Below, piece after piece: positions 51,058 to 59,890 of a stretch of DNA of 64,000 nucleotides. How positions within the stretch are numbered: the first letter of the stretch is position 1; every line of letters starts with the position of its first letter. The stretch covers positions 1 through 64,000 of the forward strand of contig ADZZ01000613.1 of the NCBI GenBank assembly GCA_000179315.1, written 5' to 3'. The notes under the pieces were generated by a model. It saw only the letters and a program-made list of their open reading frames with translations. It did not search any database and had not been told where the DNA came from. Made by a program: the position numbers and the translations under genes. This stretch comes from a delta proteobacterium NaphS2. Its GTDB lineage: Bacteria; Desulfobacterota; DSM-4660; Desulfatiglandales; Desulfatiglandaceae.

Positions 51058-52194
51058 TCACAAATCCCGCGAAGAGGGAAACGCCCACCAGGAGAAAGAG
51101 GGTTTGGAACCCCCCCATTCCCCCACGTAGCCCAGAATGATGGACCCTGAAAAGACGCCCGCATCGATTCCCCCAGTGAAAATACCGTTGATTTTGCCCC
51201 GAATGCCCTTTGGTTCGTTGCGAAGTGCAAACGCATTCATGGAAGGAAAAAGAAGGCCGTGGCCACATCCGCTCATGAGACCCGACAGCATGAGGATATA
51301 ATCCCCTCCCAAGGCCATCAGCACCAGAAAACCGGCACCGGTAATCAAAAAGGCGTACGGAATGATGCGTCCTTCACCCACCCGATCGGCAAGACGTCCG
51401 CCGAAAAACCGCGTAAATACTGCGGCGGAAGAGTATGCCACATAGTAAAGTGAGATGAACGTGATGTGCTTTTCCCGGGCAAATGGGGAAACGAAATTGC
51501 TGAAGGCTGCCATGCCCAAACCGAAAAGAAGCGCCAGGACCGTAACCAACAGCATCTTTTTTCTGCCCAGGACGGTGAAAAAGGAAGTTTCCGATCCACT
51601 CAGGTGATGATCGAAGGAATCCCGTAACGGGAGTTGGAGACAAAACCCCAGAAATGACATGGTTGCGGCAGTGAGAAAGAACAAATCAAACCCCGCCTCC
51701 CGAACGACCAACTCCCCAATCACCGGGCCAATGCCCATTCCCACCAGTGCCGTCACACCATACATGCCGATTCCCTCATTTAAGCGCTGTTCGGGCACAA
51801 TGTCCGCAACGAAGGTGAATCCGGCCGTGAAACAGATGGCCAGTCCGACACCGTGAAGAAGTCGGACAAGCAAAAGAGGGACATAGAATCCGGAAAGGAC
51901 CCCGTGAAACAGTAGGTAGCTGAGTGCCAGGACACCGTTGACGATGCAACCGGCACCGTAGCATCGTTTTCGTCCGAACCGGTCGACCATCTCTGAAATC
52001 CACGACCGGCAGAGGACCGAAGAAAGCACGCTGGCGCCCATGATAATTCCGATATCCGCCTTCGAGCCCCCGTGGTTTATAATGAAGATGGGAAAAAAGT
52101 AAAAGCATCCCAGACTGGAGACCGTAAAGAAATTGGCCGCAGCGATGAGATTAAACGGTGCGGTATATACGGCTGGTTGCGTAAGTGATTTCAT
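51058..52194 (-). CDS. Major facilitator superfamily transporter
   Basis: 378 residues, about 11-12 membrane helices. The loop 2-3 signature is SEMVDRFGRKRCYGAG and its counterpart in the second half is GGRLADRVGEGRI. It resembles drug/metabolite exporters of the YfcJ/arabinose-polymer type but lacks a diagnostic substrate motif. A small unknown frame lies directly upstream. Confidence 0.88.
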   Translation of the reverse strand: MKSLTQPAVYTAPFNLIAAANFFTVSSLGCFYFFPIFIINHGGSKADIGIIMGASVLSSVLCRSWISEMVDRFGRKRCYGAGCIVNGVLALSYLLFHGVLSGFYVPLLLVRLLHGVGLAICFTAGFTFVADIVPEQRLNEGIGMYGVTALVGMGIGPVIGELVVREAGFDLFFLTAATMSFLGFCLQLPLRDSFDHHLSGSETSFFTVLGRKKMLLVTVLALLFGLGMAAFSNFVSPFAREKHITFISLYYVAYSSAAVFTRFFGGRLADRVGEGRIIPYAFLITGAGFLVLMALGGDYILMLSGLMSGCGHGLLFPSMNAFALRNEPKGIRGKINGIFTGGIDAGVFSGSIILGYVGEWGGSKPSFSWWAFPSSRDL

Positions 52195-52224
52195 CGATAG
52201 CTAGTCCTGTAATAAGACATACCT

Positions 52225-52440
52225 TTAAAAAAGCCGGAGGAATTCGGGAGCCATTTTCTGCTCCTGATCATGGAGTCTCTTCAAAGACTTCAATTTCTCG
52301 GTGGATGACTTAAACCGCTTGACCACGCTCACCACCATGGGGTTTTCGGTTTCGCTCCTTCTCCCCGTAAGCGTTGCCAGGATCTCCGGTGAAGCAGGCG
52401 AATCCTCGGGCAGGAATAGCCCATTGCCGACATCAATCAT
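52225..52440 (-). CDS. Short unknown reading frame upstream of the MFS gene
   Basis: 71 residues from the ATG at 52440, 30 bp before the MFS start. The frame stays open and protein-like further upstream (NAFDLERDLFGSAKMIDVG) back to a stop at about 52522, overlapping the end of the regulator gene, so a non-ATG start or a broken longer gene is possible. No ribosome-binding site is visible. Function unknown. Confidence 0.4.
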   Translation of the reverse strand: MIDVGNGLFLPEDSPASPEILATLTGRRSETENPMVVSVVKRFKSSTEKLKSLKRLHDQEQKMAPEFLRLF

Positions 52441-52481
52441 TTTTGCGGACCCAAAAAGATCTCGTTCCAGATCAAAAGCAT

Positions 52482-53822
52482 TTAAATAAATTGCCTTTTT
52501 TGAATCCCACTTTTTTTCATCTTATATCGCAGCACTCGCTCGCTGATGCCCAGCCGATCGGCGGCCCGGGTCTGGACCCAGTCGCTCTTTTCCAGCGCTG
52601 AAAGGATCATTTCGCGTTCCACCGCTTCAAGCTTTTCCACCAGGGTGCCACCCCGGGTGACGGTTTGAAAATGCCTGATTTCGTCCGGGAGGTCCTGCTG
52701 GGTAATGACGTTGCCTCTGGACAGCGTCACCGCCCGTTGAACCATATGTTCCAGTTCCCTGACATTGCCGGGAAACGGGTATTTTATCAATTGATCCACC
52801 GCATCGGGGGAAAAGCGAACTTTTGAAGTGGCGTAGCGGCCCAGGAAAAAATCGAGCAGTGCCGGGATATCCTCCCGGCGTTGCCTCAAAGGCGGAATTT
52901 CAATTTCCAGGACCCTGATGCGATAGAAGAGATCATCCCTGAATTGTCCTTTTTCCGCCATGGCTTTCAAATCCCGATTGGTGACGGAAATAAGACGCAC
53001 ATCCACGTCAATTTCGTTCTCACTCCCCACACGGCTGATTTTGCCGTCCTGAACGGCCCGCAAGAGTTTGGGCTGTAGGGAAAGGGGCATTTCACCGATC
53101 TCGTCCAGCATCAGCGTTCCACCGTCCGAAAGTTCAAAACGGCCTTTGCGATTGTTCAATGCGCCGGTAAAGGACCCTTTGAGATGGCCGAACAGTTCGC
53201 TTTCAAAGAGATTTTCGGGAATTGCGGCGCAGTTAACCACCAAAAACGGCCGGTCACACCTGGGACTCAGGAGATATATGAGGTGGGCTGCCAGCTGCTT
53301 GCCGGTGCCGGTTTCCCCGGAGATGAGGACCGGCCATTCGCTTCCCGCCATTCGCCTGATCAGGGAGAGGACATCTTTCATGGCCCGGCTTTCCGCGACA
53401 ATTTTGAGCGGAAGCGGACTCTCATCCACGGCTTCGCTTACAAGTGCCACATCCTCCTCAACGGCAACCGCCTGTTCCGCTTGCTGAATCCGTTTTAACA
53501 ACAAAGAGAGATCCACCGGCTTTTCAAGGAATTCACAGGCGCCCATCTTCATTGCATTGACCGCCATGTCCACATCGCCAAAGGCAGTAATCATGATCAC
53601 CCGCTGGGTGGGGTTCGTCTCCCTGATTTTAGCCAGTACCGCATCTCCCGTAAGGCCCGGCATTCGATGGTCCAGGAGAACCAATTGTACCATTTCCCGT
53701 TTTAGAAGATGCAGTGCCGTTTCACCGTCGCCGGCTGTCAGGGTTTCATATCCCTGGCGATCCAGGAAGCCTTTGAGCAGTTCTCTCTGATCAGGATCGT
53801 CGTCTACAATGAGGATTTTCAT
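52482..53822 (-). CDS. Sigma-54-dependent response regulator (NtrC family)
   Basis: 446 residues: receiver domain with phosphoacceptor D51 (LVLLDHRMPG), AAA+ domain with Walker A GETGTGKQ, ELFGHLKGSFTGA (a GSFTGA form of the sigma-54 contact loop, normally GAFTGA), Walker B TLMLDEIGEM, and a C-terminal Fis-type HTH (RAADRLGISERVLRYKMKK). It activates sigma-54 promoters after phosphorylation by the kinase next door. The MKILIVDDD start at 53822 is preferred over an ATG at 53843 next to the kinase stop. Confidence 0.95.
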   Translation of the reverse strand: MKILIVDDDPDQRELLKGFLDRQGYETLTAGDGETALHLLKREMVQLVLLDHRMPGLTGDAVLAKIRETNPTQRVIMITAFGDVDMAVNAMKMGACEFLEKPVDLSLLLKRIQQAEQAVAVEEDVALVSEAVDESPLPLKIVAESRAMKDVLSLIRRMAGSEWPVLISGETGTGKQLAAHLIYLLSPRCDRPFLVVNCAAIPENLFESELFGHLKGSFTGALNNRKGRFELSDGGTLMLDEIGEMPLSLQPKLLRAVQDGKISRVGSENEIDVDVRLISVTNRDLKAMAEKGQFRDDLFYRIRVLEIEIPPLRQRREDIPALLDFFLGRYATSKVRFSPDAVDQLIKYPFPGNVRELEHMVQRAVTLSRGNVITQQDLPDEIRHFQTVTRGGTLVEKLEAVEREMILSALEKSDWVQTRAADRLGISERVLRYKMKKSGIQKRQFI

Positions 53823-53843
53823 GGGGAATCCCTTTTTATCCAT

Positions 53844-55406
53844 TTAACGCGTGCCTTGGTCTGCCCCTGTCAGGGGTAGATAAATGGCGATTTCCACCAT
53901 TTCTTTTTCAAGAACCTGAACCGACATATGCCCTTCGTGTGCCTCCACGATCCTTCTGGAGATGGTCAGCCCAAGTCCGGTTCCATCGGTCTTGGTGGTG
54001 AAATAGGGGTCCAAGATACGGTTTGCTTCTTCCGGTTTCAACAAAAAACCCTTGTTTTTAAAAGACAGACAGGCTTGCTGACCCCTTTTTTCGATTGCCA
54101 GATGAATGCCGCCGCCTTCAGGCTGGGATTCAACGGCATTCTTCATCAGGTTCAAGATGACCTGGCCCAGAAGATCCGGATCAGCAGGGATGGGCTCTTT
54201 AAACGTTATTTTCCGGTGTACCGTGATGCCCAGGGACTCACACTGCCGGGCGTAAAACTGCAGTATGTTACCCGCTATCAAATCCAGGCGTACCGGTTTT
54301 TTTTCGGGTTTCCGGGGCCGTGCATATTTCAGGAGACCCTGTACGCTGCTGTTGGCGCGGGTTACGGCATCCAGCATCAGATGAATCAAACGCTGATGGT
54401 CGGCGGTGATTTTACTTCCTTCCAACTGGAGCCTCTGAAGGCCCATGCCCAGGGTGTTCAAGGGATTGCGGATTTCGTGGGCGATGGCCGCGGCGGCACG
54501 CCCCAGCGATGCGTTTTCCCGCTCGGCGGAAAGACGTCTCTCAAACTCCTTGACCTCGGTGAGATGGTTCGACTGATACCGGTAAAGGATCATGGAGAGA
54601 ATTGTCCCCAAGACAGCCAACGCAGCACTGAAAAGAAAGAAGTTCCGCCAGATACGGTTCACCGTCCGGGTAAGATAATCGGCGTTCAGCGCTACAGCGA
54701 TGGTTTTGTCATCCATGGGGACACGGGCTTCGGCAACGTGCGAGTTCCCTTCCACCTTAATCTCGACCGCAGGCGTGTGTGTATGCTTTCCAGGGGGCCG
54801 ATCCGGGGTTTCCACCCGCACATAGTGCACGCGGGGGATTTCGGAAATGGTCCGGATCACATTTTTGAGCCCCAGACTCTCCTGCATGATCCGGACTTGT
54901 TTGTCCGTGATGCCCACCATCACGCATCCGGACGACTTTTGGGTGGGCAAAGAAAAAAGGTAGAGTCGTTTTTTTTCGGCATATTCGAGTCCGAAAGTTC
55001 CTCCGCAGCCTGGAGTTGGCGGCGGTAGCCATTCCGGCGGGCCTTCGATATCTTTTCTTCCCTTTTTGTGGATGCGGATGCCGGCGAGCCCCGCCTCCGC
55101 TGCGAAGGCGGTCAGCTCTTCCGAAGTGAAAGGTTCCACCTTGTCCAGGTAGCCGATGAAGCGTGCCGTGTTGCCCAGAAACGTTTCAAAAATTTCCTCA
55201 ACGGCCTTTTTTGAAAGGACACTGCCGCGAGCGCTCAGTTGAATGATTTCCGCCACCAGGACCGCGTTTTCCTGAACATTGGTAAGAAATCGGTTTCGGG
55301 CCTGGTGGGACTGCCAAAAAAAGTAGCCGGTAACGGCCATGAACAGCAGTGCAAACACAAACAGGTTGGCCAGCCATAGGGGAATCCGGTGTCTATTTTC
55401 TGCCAC
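53844..55406 (-). CDS. Membrane sensor histidine kinase
   Basis: About 520 residues from a GTG at 55406 (GGAGGAGGAGG upstream; longer starts up to 55487 are possible). Two membrane helices (about 15-35 and 255-275) flank a periplasmic sensor part of about 210 residues that has no familiar PAS/Cache signature I can name. The HisKA His is in AIAHEIRNPLNTLGMGL and the ATPase boxes are NLMKNAVESQPEGG, FKNKG and GTGLGLTISRRIVEAHEG. It overlaps the upstream secreted-protein gene and is followed directly by its NtrC-type partner. A ZraS-like envelope-sensing role is plausible. Confidence 0.93.
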   Translation of the reverse strand: MAENRHRIPLWLANLFVFALLFMAVTGYFFWQSHQARNRFLTNVQENAVLVAEIIQLSARGSVLSKKAVEEIFETFLGNTARFIGYLDKVEPFTSEELTAFAAEAGLAGIRIHKKGRKDIEGPPEWLPPPTPGCGGTFGLEYAEKKRLYLFSLPTQKSSGCVMVGITDKQVRIMQESLGLKNVIRTISEIPRVHYVRVETPDRPPGKHTHTPAVEIKVEGNSHVAEARVPMDDKTIAVALNADYLTRTVNRIWRNFFLFSAALAVLGTILSMILYRYQSNHLTEVKEFERRLSAERENASLGRAAAAIAHEIRNPLNTLGMGLQRLQLEGSKITADHQRLIHLMLDAVTRANSSVQGLLKYARPRKPEKKPVRLDLIAGNILQFYARQCESLGITVHRKITFKEPIPADPDLLGQVILNLMKNAVESQPEGGGIHLAIEKRGQQACLSFKNKGFLLKPEEANRILDPYFTTKTDGTGLGLTISRRIVEAHEGHMSVQVLEKEMVEIAIYLPLTGADQGTR

Positions 55407-55803
55407 GGCCCTTGGCACCTCCTCCTCCGCCAAACTGACTGCGGCTCTTTCCGATGCGCCGCCGCACCCCCGTAGGGTCTCTTGCATACCGTCTGGTTCC
55501 GGACCCTTGCAGGGAGGTGGCGCTGATCACCCGGCCTCCAGGCGTCATGCCACCCCATATCCTGACCACATGGCCCGGCTGGAGATCTTTCGGCAGTTGG
55601 TCCTTTGGGATGGTAACGTCAACGGTCTTTTCGACCTTTACGGATGCATGGGAATCATTTTCGGTGCCCATGAGCAGAACGGAGAGCTTACCGCCTTCAC
55701 GGTCCACTGAGAGCACGCGGCCAAGGAAAGGTTCCTCGGCCTTTGAAACGGTGTTCAGGCCACCGGCCAAAACCAGCATCAGTAGGAATAGGATAGACCG
55801 CAT
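55393..55803 (-). CDS. Small secreted OB-like protein
   Basis: 136 residues with a signal peptide (RSILFLLMLVLAGGLNTVSKA). The mature part reads FLGRVLSVDREGGKLSVLL, then VTIPKDQLPKDLQPGHVVRIWGG, a beta-rich pattern resembling DUF5666-type OB domains, followed by a basic Gly-rich tail (FGGGGGAKGRGRK). It overlaps the barrel gene upstream by 25 bp and the kinase downstream. It might deliver a ligand or damage signal to the kinase. No firm family. Confidence 0.75.
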   Translation of the reverse strand: MRSILFLLMLVLAGGLNTVSKAEEPFLGRVLSVDREGGKLSVLLMGTENDSHASVKVEKTVDVTIPKDQLPKDLQPGHVVRIWGGMTPGGRVISATSLQGSGTRRYARDPTGVRRRIGKSRSQFGGGGGAKGRGRK

Positions 55804-56894
55804 TGGACGACCGTTTGTGTGTAAGATTCATAATCGAGAGGGGCTTGGCCGGATTTCCAACCCAACTGTCCGAATAGTTCAAGATCGCCCCAGAACCGGC
55901 TCACCTGCATGCCCGCGGACCAGCTGTAGTTGGTGCGTCTGATGCGCATTGTATGTTCCTCGACACTGTCATAATAGGTCCGGAACCCCGTTAGTTCAAA
56001 TACCGTCAACCATTGGTCGGCCGGAATCCAGGAAATGGCGGCTCCGGCCTGAATTTCCCTGAACGACTCCATGTCCAGAGAGGCGTTCAGATCTCCGTAT
56101 GCCGCATACAGCCTGCCGGTCAACGTGGACGTCATGAAGACATGAAGGTTCGCACCCGTCGTCATCAGAAAGTTGTTTCGCGGCGGGTAGAGTTTGTTCA
56201 GTGTTCCGTTGCCCCGACCGGTGGGTTGAGTCCCTTGTACCCTGTAAAGATTCCGCAATGCCTCCGATGTATGGGCGCCGTTCTTTTCCGCTTCCCCTTC
56301 GCTGTTCGGGTTTCTTCCCTGTCCCTTTCCGGAAAAGGGCTTCGCCCAGTTCAGGTAGTTGAGCCACCGGAAGGACTGTTCAAGCCCCAGTGTAAGCCTG
56401 TTTGAGAGAATCCAGTCCGCATTGATGCCGACCATTCCCTCGTTTCTCTCGTCAGCCGGGATGAGACGGTCGCGGTAGGCGGCCACCTCCCCCACGAGAG
56501 AGGGAATGAATCTTCCTTCGGCCATAACATAGGACAGCGCTGTGTCGGCGTCCAGGCGGTAGTTGTCGCCCACGGACCAATAATCCTGGTACCGACCTCC
56601 TACGGACACGTCCAGAGAGAGGTCGTTGGACAGCGTGAAATAATGTTCGGCGCCCAGGGCATAGACGAAAAATCCCGAACCGTCCGCCGGATCGCTCAAA
56701 GCCGGGTTGGAATCGTACCCGGCTGTTAACTCGGCCAAAAGGTCAATTGCATATGCGTGGGAAGCCACCGTGAAAGACCACAAATAAAGGACGACTGCCA
56801 TGGCCCACAGAAAACGCTTTGGGTCTGCCCGTTCGCCGGGGCTTTCGGTTTTGAGCGATGTGGAGGTCAAAATACCCTGATTTTCTCCTTTCAC
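55779..56894 (-). CDS. Outer-membrane beta-barrel protein of unknown function
   Basis: 371 residues from a GTG at 56894 (start uncertain; the signal peptide proper is KRFLWAMAVVLYLWSFTVASHAYA). The mature protein alternates polar and aromatic residues: LAELTAGYDSNPALSDPADG, GGRYQDYWSVGDNYRLDAD, and it ends in Tyr (CGLSYSY), the usual outer-membrane assembly signal. Between strands lies a Gly/Asn-rich loop (KGQGRNPNSEGEAEKNGAHT). It resembles outer_membrane_beta-barrel families of exopolysaccharide or capsule systems (BBP2-like), but no such genes are nearby. It begins just after a terminator. Confidence 0.8.
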   Translation of the reverse strand: MKGENQGILTSTSLKTESPGERADPKRFLWAMAVVLYLWSFTVASHAYAIDLLAELTAGYDSNPALSDPADGSGFFVYALGAEHYFTLSNDLSLDVSVGGRYQDYWSVGDNYRLDADTALSYVMAEGRFIPSLVGEVAAYRDRLIPADERNEGMVGINADWILSNRLTLGLEQSFRWLNYLNWAKPFSGKGQGRNPNSEGEAEKNGAHTSEALRNLYRVQGTQPTGRGNGTLNKLYPPRNNFLMTTGANLHVFMTSTLTGRLYAAYGDLNASLDMESFREIQAGAAISWIPADQWLTVFELTGFRTYYDSVEEHTMRIRRTNYSWSAGMQVSRFWGDLELFGQLGWKSGQAPLDYESYTQTVVQCGLSYSY

Positions 56895-56916
56895 GCTCCA
56901 TATACACCATTGCCCC

Positions 56917-56947
56917 CCAAAAAGGAAAGGCCCCGAAGGGCCTTTCC
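56917..56947 (-). terminator. Rho-independent terminator with UUCG loop
   Basis: On the minus strand GGAAAGGCCC-TTCG-GGGCCTTTCC is followed by TTTTT. It lies 50 bp after the small secreted gene at 56997 and just before the barrel gene, so it ends the sigma-54 transcript. Confidence 0.88.
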
Positions 56948-56996
56948 GGTTGTCTGATTCTGAAAAAGCTTTGCCATGACCCCGATGGCTGCGCTG

Positions 56997-57434
56997 TTAT
57001 TCCTGAACCTGTCCTTTCTTCTGGCCGCGCCACAGGGGAAGCCCTGTTTCCAGGTCACGGAGTTTCACCGTAACGTCTCCCACTGTTATGCTGGTGGCGA
57101 TATGTCTTTCATCGCCGTCGTAGACCACCACATATCCAATAACCGATATTATCTCAGTTTCAATTGGTTTATAGACCTCTAGCGATTCCCAGTACCGGTC
57201 GGGGCCAATACCGTATATTGTGATTTCTCCATCCGCAGTGTCGACAACAAACGCTCCACTCGAAACTATGTCCATCACCTCAACTTCCAAATAGTCAAAG
57301 GGTTCGCCGAGAAGTATATTATTAATCGGACCGGTTCCGCCTCCGACGCCGTTTCCGTTGCCTGCCAAACCCAAACCTGCACTCAAAAAAAGTACCATCA
57401 ATACGATCATGCTACCTGTCAAAATTTTTTTCAT
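56997..57434 (-). CDS. Small secreted protein under a sigma-54 promoter
   Basis: 145 residues with a signal peptide (KKILTGSMIVLMVLFLSAGLGLA), then a Gly/Asn-rich linker and a beta-rich domain (YLEVEVMDIVSSGAFVVD, EITIYGIGPDRYWESLEV, ISVIGYVVVYDGDERHIA, DVTVKLRDLETGLPLW) that again looks like a small OB-type fold. AAGGAG is 9 nt before the ATG at 57434. The gene stands between its own sigma-54 promoter and a strong terminator, so it is a separate and probably strongly induced unit. Function unknown. Confidence 0.85.
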   Translation of the reverse strand: MKKILTGSMIVLMVLFLSAGLGLAGNGNGVGGGTGPINNILLGEPFDYLEVEVMDIVSSGAFVVDTADGEITIYGIGPDRYWESLEVYKPIETEIISVIGYVVVYDGDERHIATSITVGDVTVKLRDLETGLPLWRGQKKGQVQE

Positions 57435-57507
57435 GACTTTCATCTCCTTTTTGATTTTGTTTGGTGTGCCCAAAAATTTATTGCTGCCGGCATTTGTCCG
57501 AACATAA

Positions 57508-57524
57508 AAGCAGAAAATATGCCA
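57508..57524 (-). promoter_or_regulatory. Sigma-54 promoter (-24/-12)
   Basis: Minus strand TGGCATATTTTCTGCTT: GG (-24) and GC (-12) are 10 nt apart, and both boxes match the TGGCAY-N5-YTGCT pattern. It would start transcription near 57498, about 64 nt before the small secreted gene. A sigma-54 activator is encoded 4 kb away in the same cluster. Confidence 0.7.
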
Positions 57525-57686
57525 AAAAAATAATATTAAGAAATTAAGTAGGTTATACTGAATTTGAATTGGAAGAGGTTCGACAAGTTAGGTCAGCCTC
57601 GACAATTTCGTCGAAGGGTTTATCCGGAAAGCAGGTGTTTTGAAGATGGCAGGTCGGCTGCGGTTCAGCCCATCTGCCCCGGTTTG

Positions 57687-59702
57687 TTACGGTTTCCTGG
57701 GTGCGCCGATCAACGGTGTTTTGACGGGTGCCGCAAGCCCGATGAAGACCACCATCTGATGACCGCCGGGGTTGGTGGGAACGGGGACGGTTTCCCAGTT
57801 ATTGGTTAGCCATACGTTTCCCGATGGGTCGACTTGGACCGCGGTGGCACGCACAAGACCCTCAAAAATATAGCCTTCGTCCGGTGAGATGGGGTCGCCG
57901 GTCTCGAATCCCGGCGGACAGTTGGCGGGGTCGGCACCGCACAAATAGCTCAGCCGTCTCCCGTTAAAGTTGGCCACAAAGACATTGTCGCTGCCGTCCA
58001 CTGCGATGCCCCAGGGCATGTAAAGTCCGCCCGCGGTGTAGGGACTGCCTGTCGAAGGGGTACCGTCCGGCAGGATCATGCTGACAGAAGCACCCGGAAC
58101 CTGGGTATCATGGGAAAGGGCCGATATGAAATCGATGACGCTCTGGATCGTGTGGCCGCCGCAAGGGGGATCCAACGCCCCGGAGTTGGATACCCACATG
58201 TTTCCCTGGCTGTCGCCGGCAATTCCCATGGGCCGCTGAAAGACCGCATCGCTGATGAATTGCGTTTTGCCGTCGGGATCGATGCGGTATATACTATGGT
58301 TGTTGTTGCTTGTAACCCATGCCCGTCCGAGCGGATCCATTGCCACATCAAAGGGTTTGTCCACACCGAAATCACTGTAGACAACGCGTTCCGGTGGATC
58401 GCCGGGCAAGAATTTCGTCACACTGTTGGAATTGCAATTGGCCACCCAGACATTCCCCTCCCAATCCGCCGTCATTCCCTGGGGCCTGGCATCTTCATCG
58501 GACAGATACCCGCCCGGAACCACCGGGTTGACGGTCAAATCTCCGTCTGGAGAAAGCGGCGTTCCGTCGGGACGAAACTTGCTTACGCTGTTCCAGAGAA
58601 GCGCCTGGTTCTCTTTCCCTCCGGGGGGAACGGGGCATTTGGATCCCGAGAATCCGAAGTTGCCCACCCAGATATCCCCGTCCTTGTCCAGAGTGATGCC
58701 GAAGCCGGCGCCGTACAGTCCCCCTCCCTGGTAGGGAGCTCCGGGAAGATCGTTCCCCGTGGGATCAAATGCGATGAGATGATCATCGCCGCAGACGTTC
58801 GGGTCCAGACGGTCGGCGCTGTAAGTGTAATTATTGGCGATCCAGGCATTACCGTCCGCGTCAAAGGCGATATTGCCGGGACCGTCCAGCTCGTGTCGAT
58901 TCCCCTCGTATCGGATCGCCAGTGTCCAGGCGTTAGGAGCGGATTGAAGGCTGGGCTGGTACGTATCAACGGACGCTGAAATTTCAAACAATTCATCAAC
59001 ATTCCACCAGGGGAAATGGGCGATATTGACCGCAGCCCGCAGGGTATTGTCGGGTACAAGCCCCGCCGGGGTGGTGGTTTTGGCAAAGAGCGAAGAACAG
59101 GTGTCGGAGTCCTCCACGCAGGAGGCAAGCACGTTGGCAAGGGAATTGAATTCATCCCGGGTTATGGTTGAGTCGCCGTTGGGGAATTCATTCAGGACGT
59201 CGCTGATATCTCCGTTTGCCGGATCCGCCAGATTCCCCAGCATCTTGGCGGCATTTTGAAGCCCCGGGTAGGGTCCCCCCATGTTTGCGCCGTCGATGAA
59301 CTGGGCCATGCAATATGCCGTACCCACGGTCGTCCTCTCGTTCAACACCACGTCCGAGGGCACCGGGGAGACGCCCAGCACGTTTGCCATTTGAACACTG
59401 CCGGTCGCGTCCTGGGCAATCAGGTAGAATACGGCCCGCTTGTCATCAGGTGCCGTATAGGGGATTCTGAATTTTCCGAAGGTATCGGTTTGGGAGGTCC
59501 CAAGAGCGGTTGCCGCACCACCTGCCGAAGATGCTGCCCGGTAAAGGGTCACGGTGCTGCCGTAAATGGGGGATGTGCCGTTAAGGACATATCCCGATAC
59601 GGTTGCCAATTGATTTGTATTATCATCACTGTCGGAACATGCCCAGAGAAACGCCAAAACCGACAAAATTACCAAGTACCGAAAAAACCCTTTACGCTTC
59701 AT
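57687..59702 (-). CDS. Lipoprotein with NHL/streptogramin-lyase-like beta-propeller
   Basis: 671 residues. Lipoprotein signal with the lipidated Cys in LAFLWAC; a carboxypeptidase-regulatory-like domain follows (ATVSGYVLNGTSPIYGSTV, residues about 35-110), then a mixed region, and from about residue 260 at least seven blade motifs of the type G-A-x-D-x-x-GN-x-WVxN (for example FDADGNAWIANN, DKDGDIWVGNFG, DWEGNVWVANCN, DPSGNVWLTNN). This makes an outer-surface or periplasmic propeller, possibly a lyase-like or binding protein. GGAGGGTGACC is 9 nt before the ATG at 59702. Confidence 0.87.
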   Translation of the reverse strand: MKRKGFFRYLVILSVLAFLWACSDSDDNTNQLATVSGYVLNGTSPIYGSTVTLYRAASSAGGAATALGTSQTDTFGKFRIPYTAPDDKRAVFYLIAQDATGSVQMANVLGVSPVPSDVVLNERTTVGTAYCMAQFIDGANMGGPYPGLQNAAKMLGNLADPANGDISDVLNEFPNGDSTITRDEFNSLANVLASCVEDSDTCSSLFAKTTTPAGLVPDNTLRAAVNIAHFPWWNVDELFEISASVDTYQPSLQSAPNAWTLAIRYEGNRHELDGPGNIAFDADGNAWIANNYTYSADRLDPNVCGDDHLIAFDPTGNDLPGAPYQGGGLYGAGFGITLDKDGDIWVGNFGFSGSKCPVPPGGKENQALLWNSVSKFRPDGTPLSPDGDLTVNPVVPGGYLSDEDARPQGMTADWEGNVWVANCNSNSVTKFLPGDPPERVVYSDFGVDKPFDVAMDPLGRAWVTSNNNHSIYRIDPDGKTQFISDAVFQRPMGIAGDSQGNMWVSNSGALDPPCGGHTIQSVIDFISALSHDTQVPGASVSMILPDGTPSTGSPYTAGGLYMPWGIAVDGSDNVFVANFNGRRLSYLCGADPANCPPGFETGDPISPDEGYIFEGLVRATAVQVDPSGNVWLTNNWETVPVPTNPGGHQMVVFIGLAAPVKTPLIGAPRKP

Positions 59703-59752
59703 TATGGTCACCCTCCTGTCGTCTGCAATATGAAATCTCAGCCGCTACAAAC

Positions 59753-59781
59753 ATTTTAACATTTTTCATAAACGGCATCAA
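59753..59781 (-). promoter_or_regulatory. Sigma-70-type promoter of the propeller lipoprotein gene
   Basis: Minus strand TTGATG (59781-59776) and TAAAAT (59758-59753) with exactly 17 bp between; start of transcription would be about 45 nt before the ATG. Confidence 0.55.
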
Positions 59782-59890
59782 CGAGATAATCACATTGATT
59801 TTATTGATCATTTCGTTCAGGATCCCCGGATACGCCACCCAATGGGCATAGCTTGGCTTCTGTCCTGTGGGCTTATGGGCTGCTGCGGAT

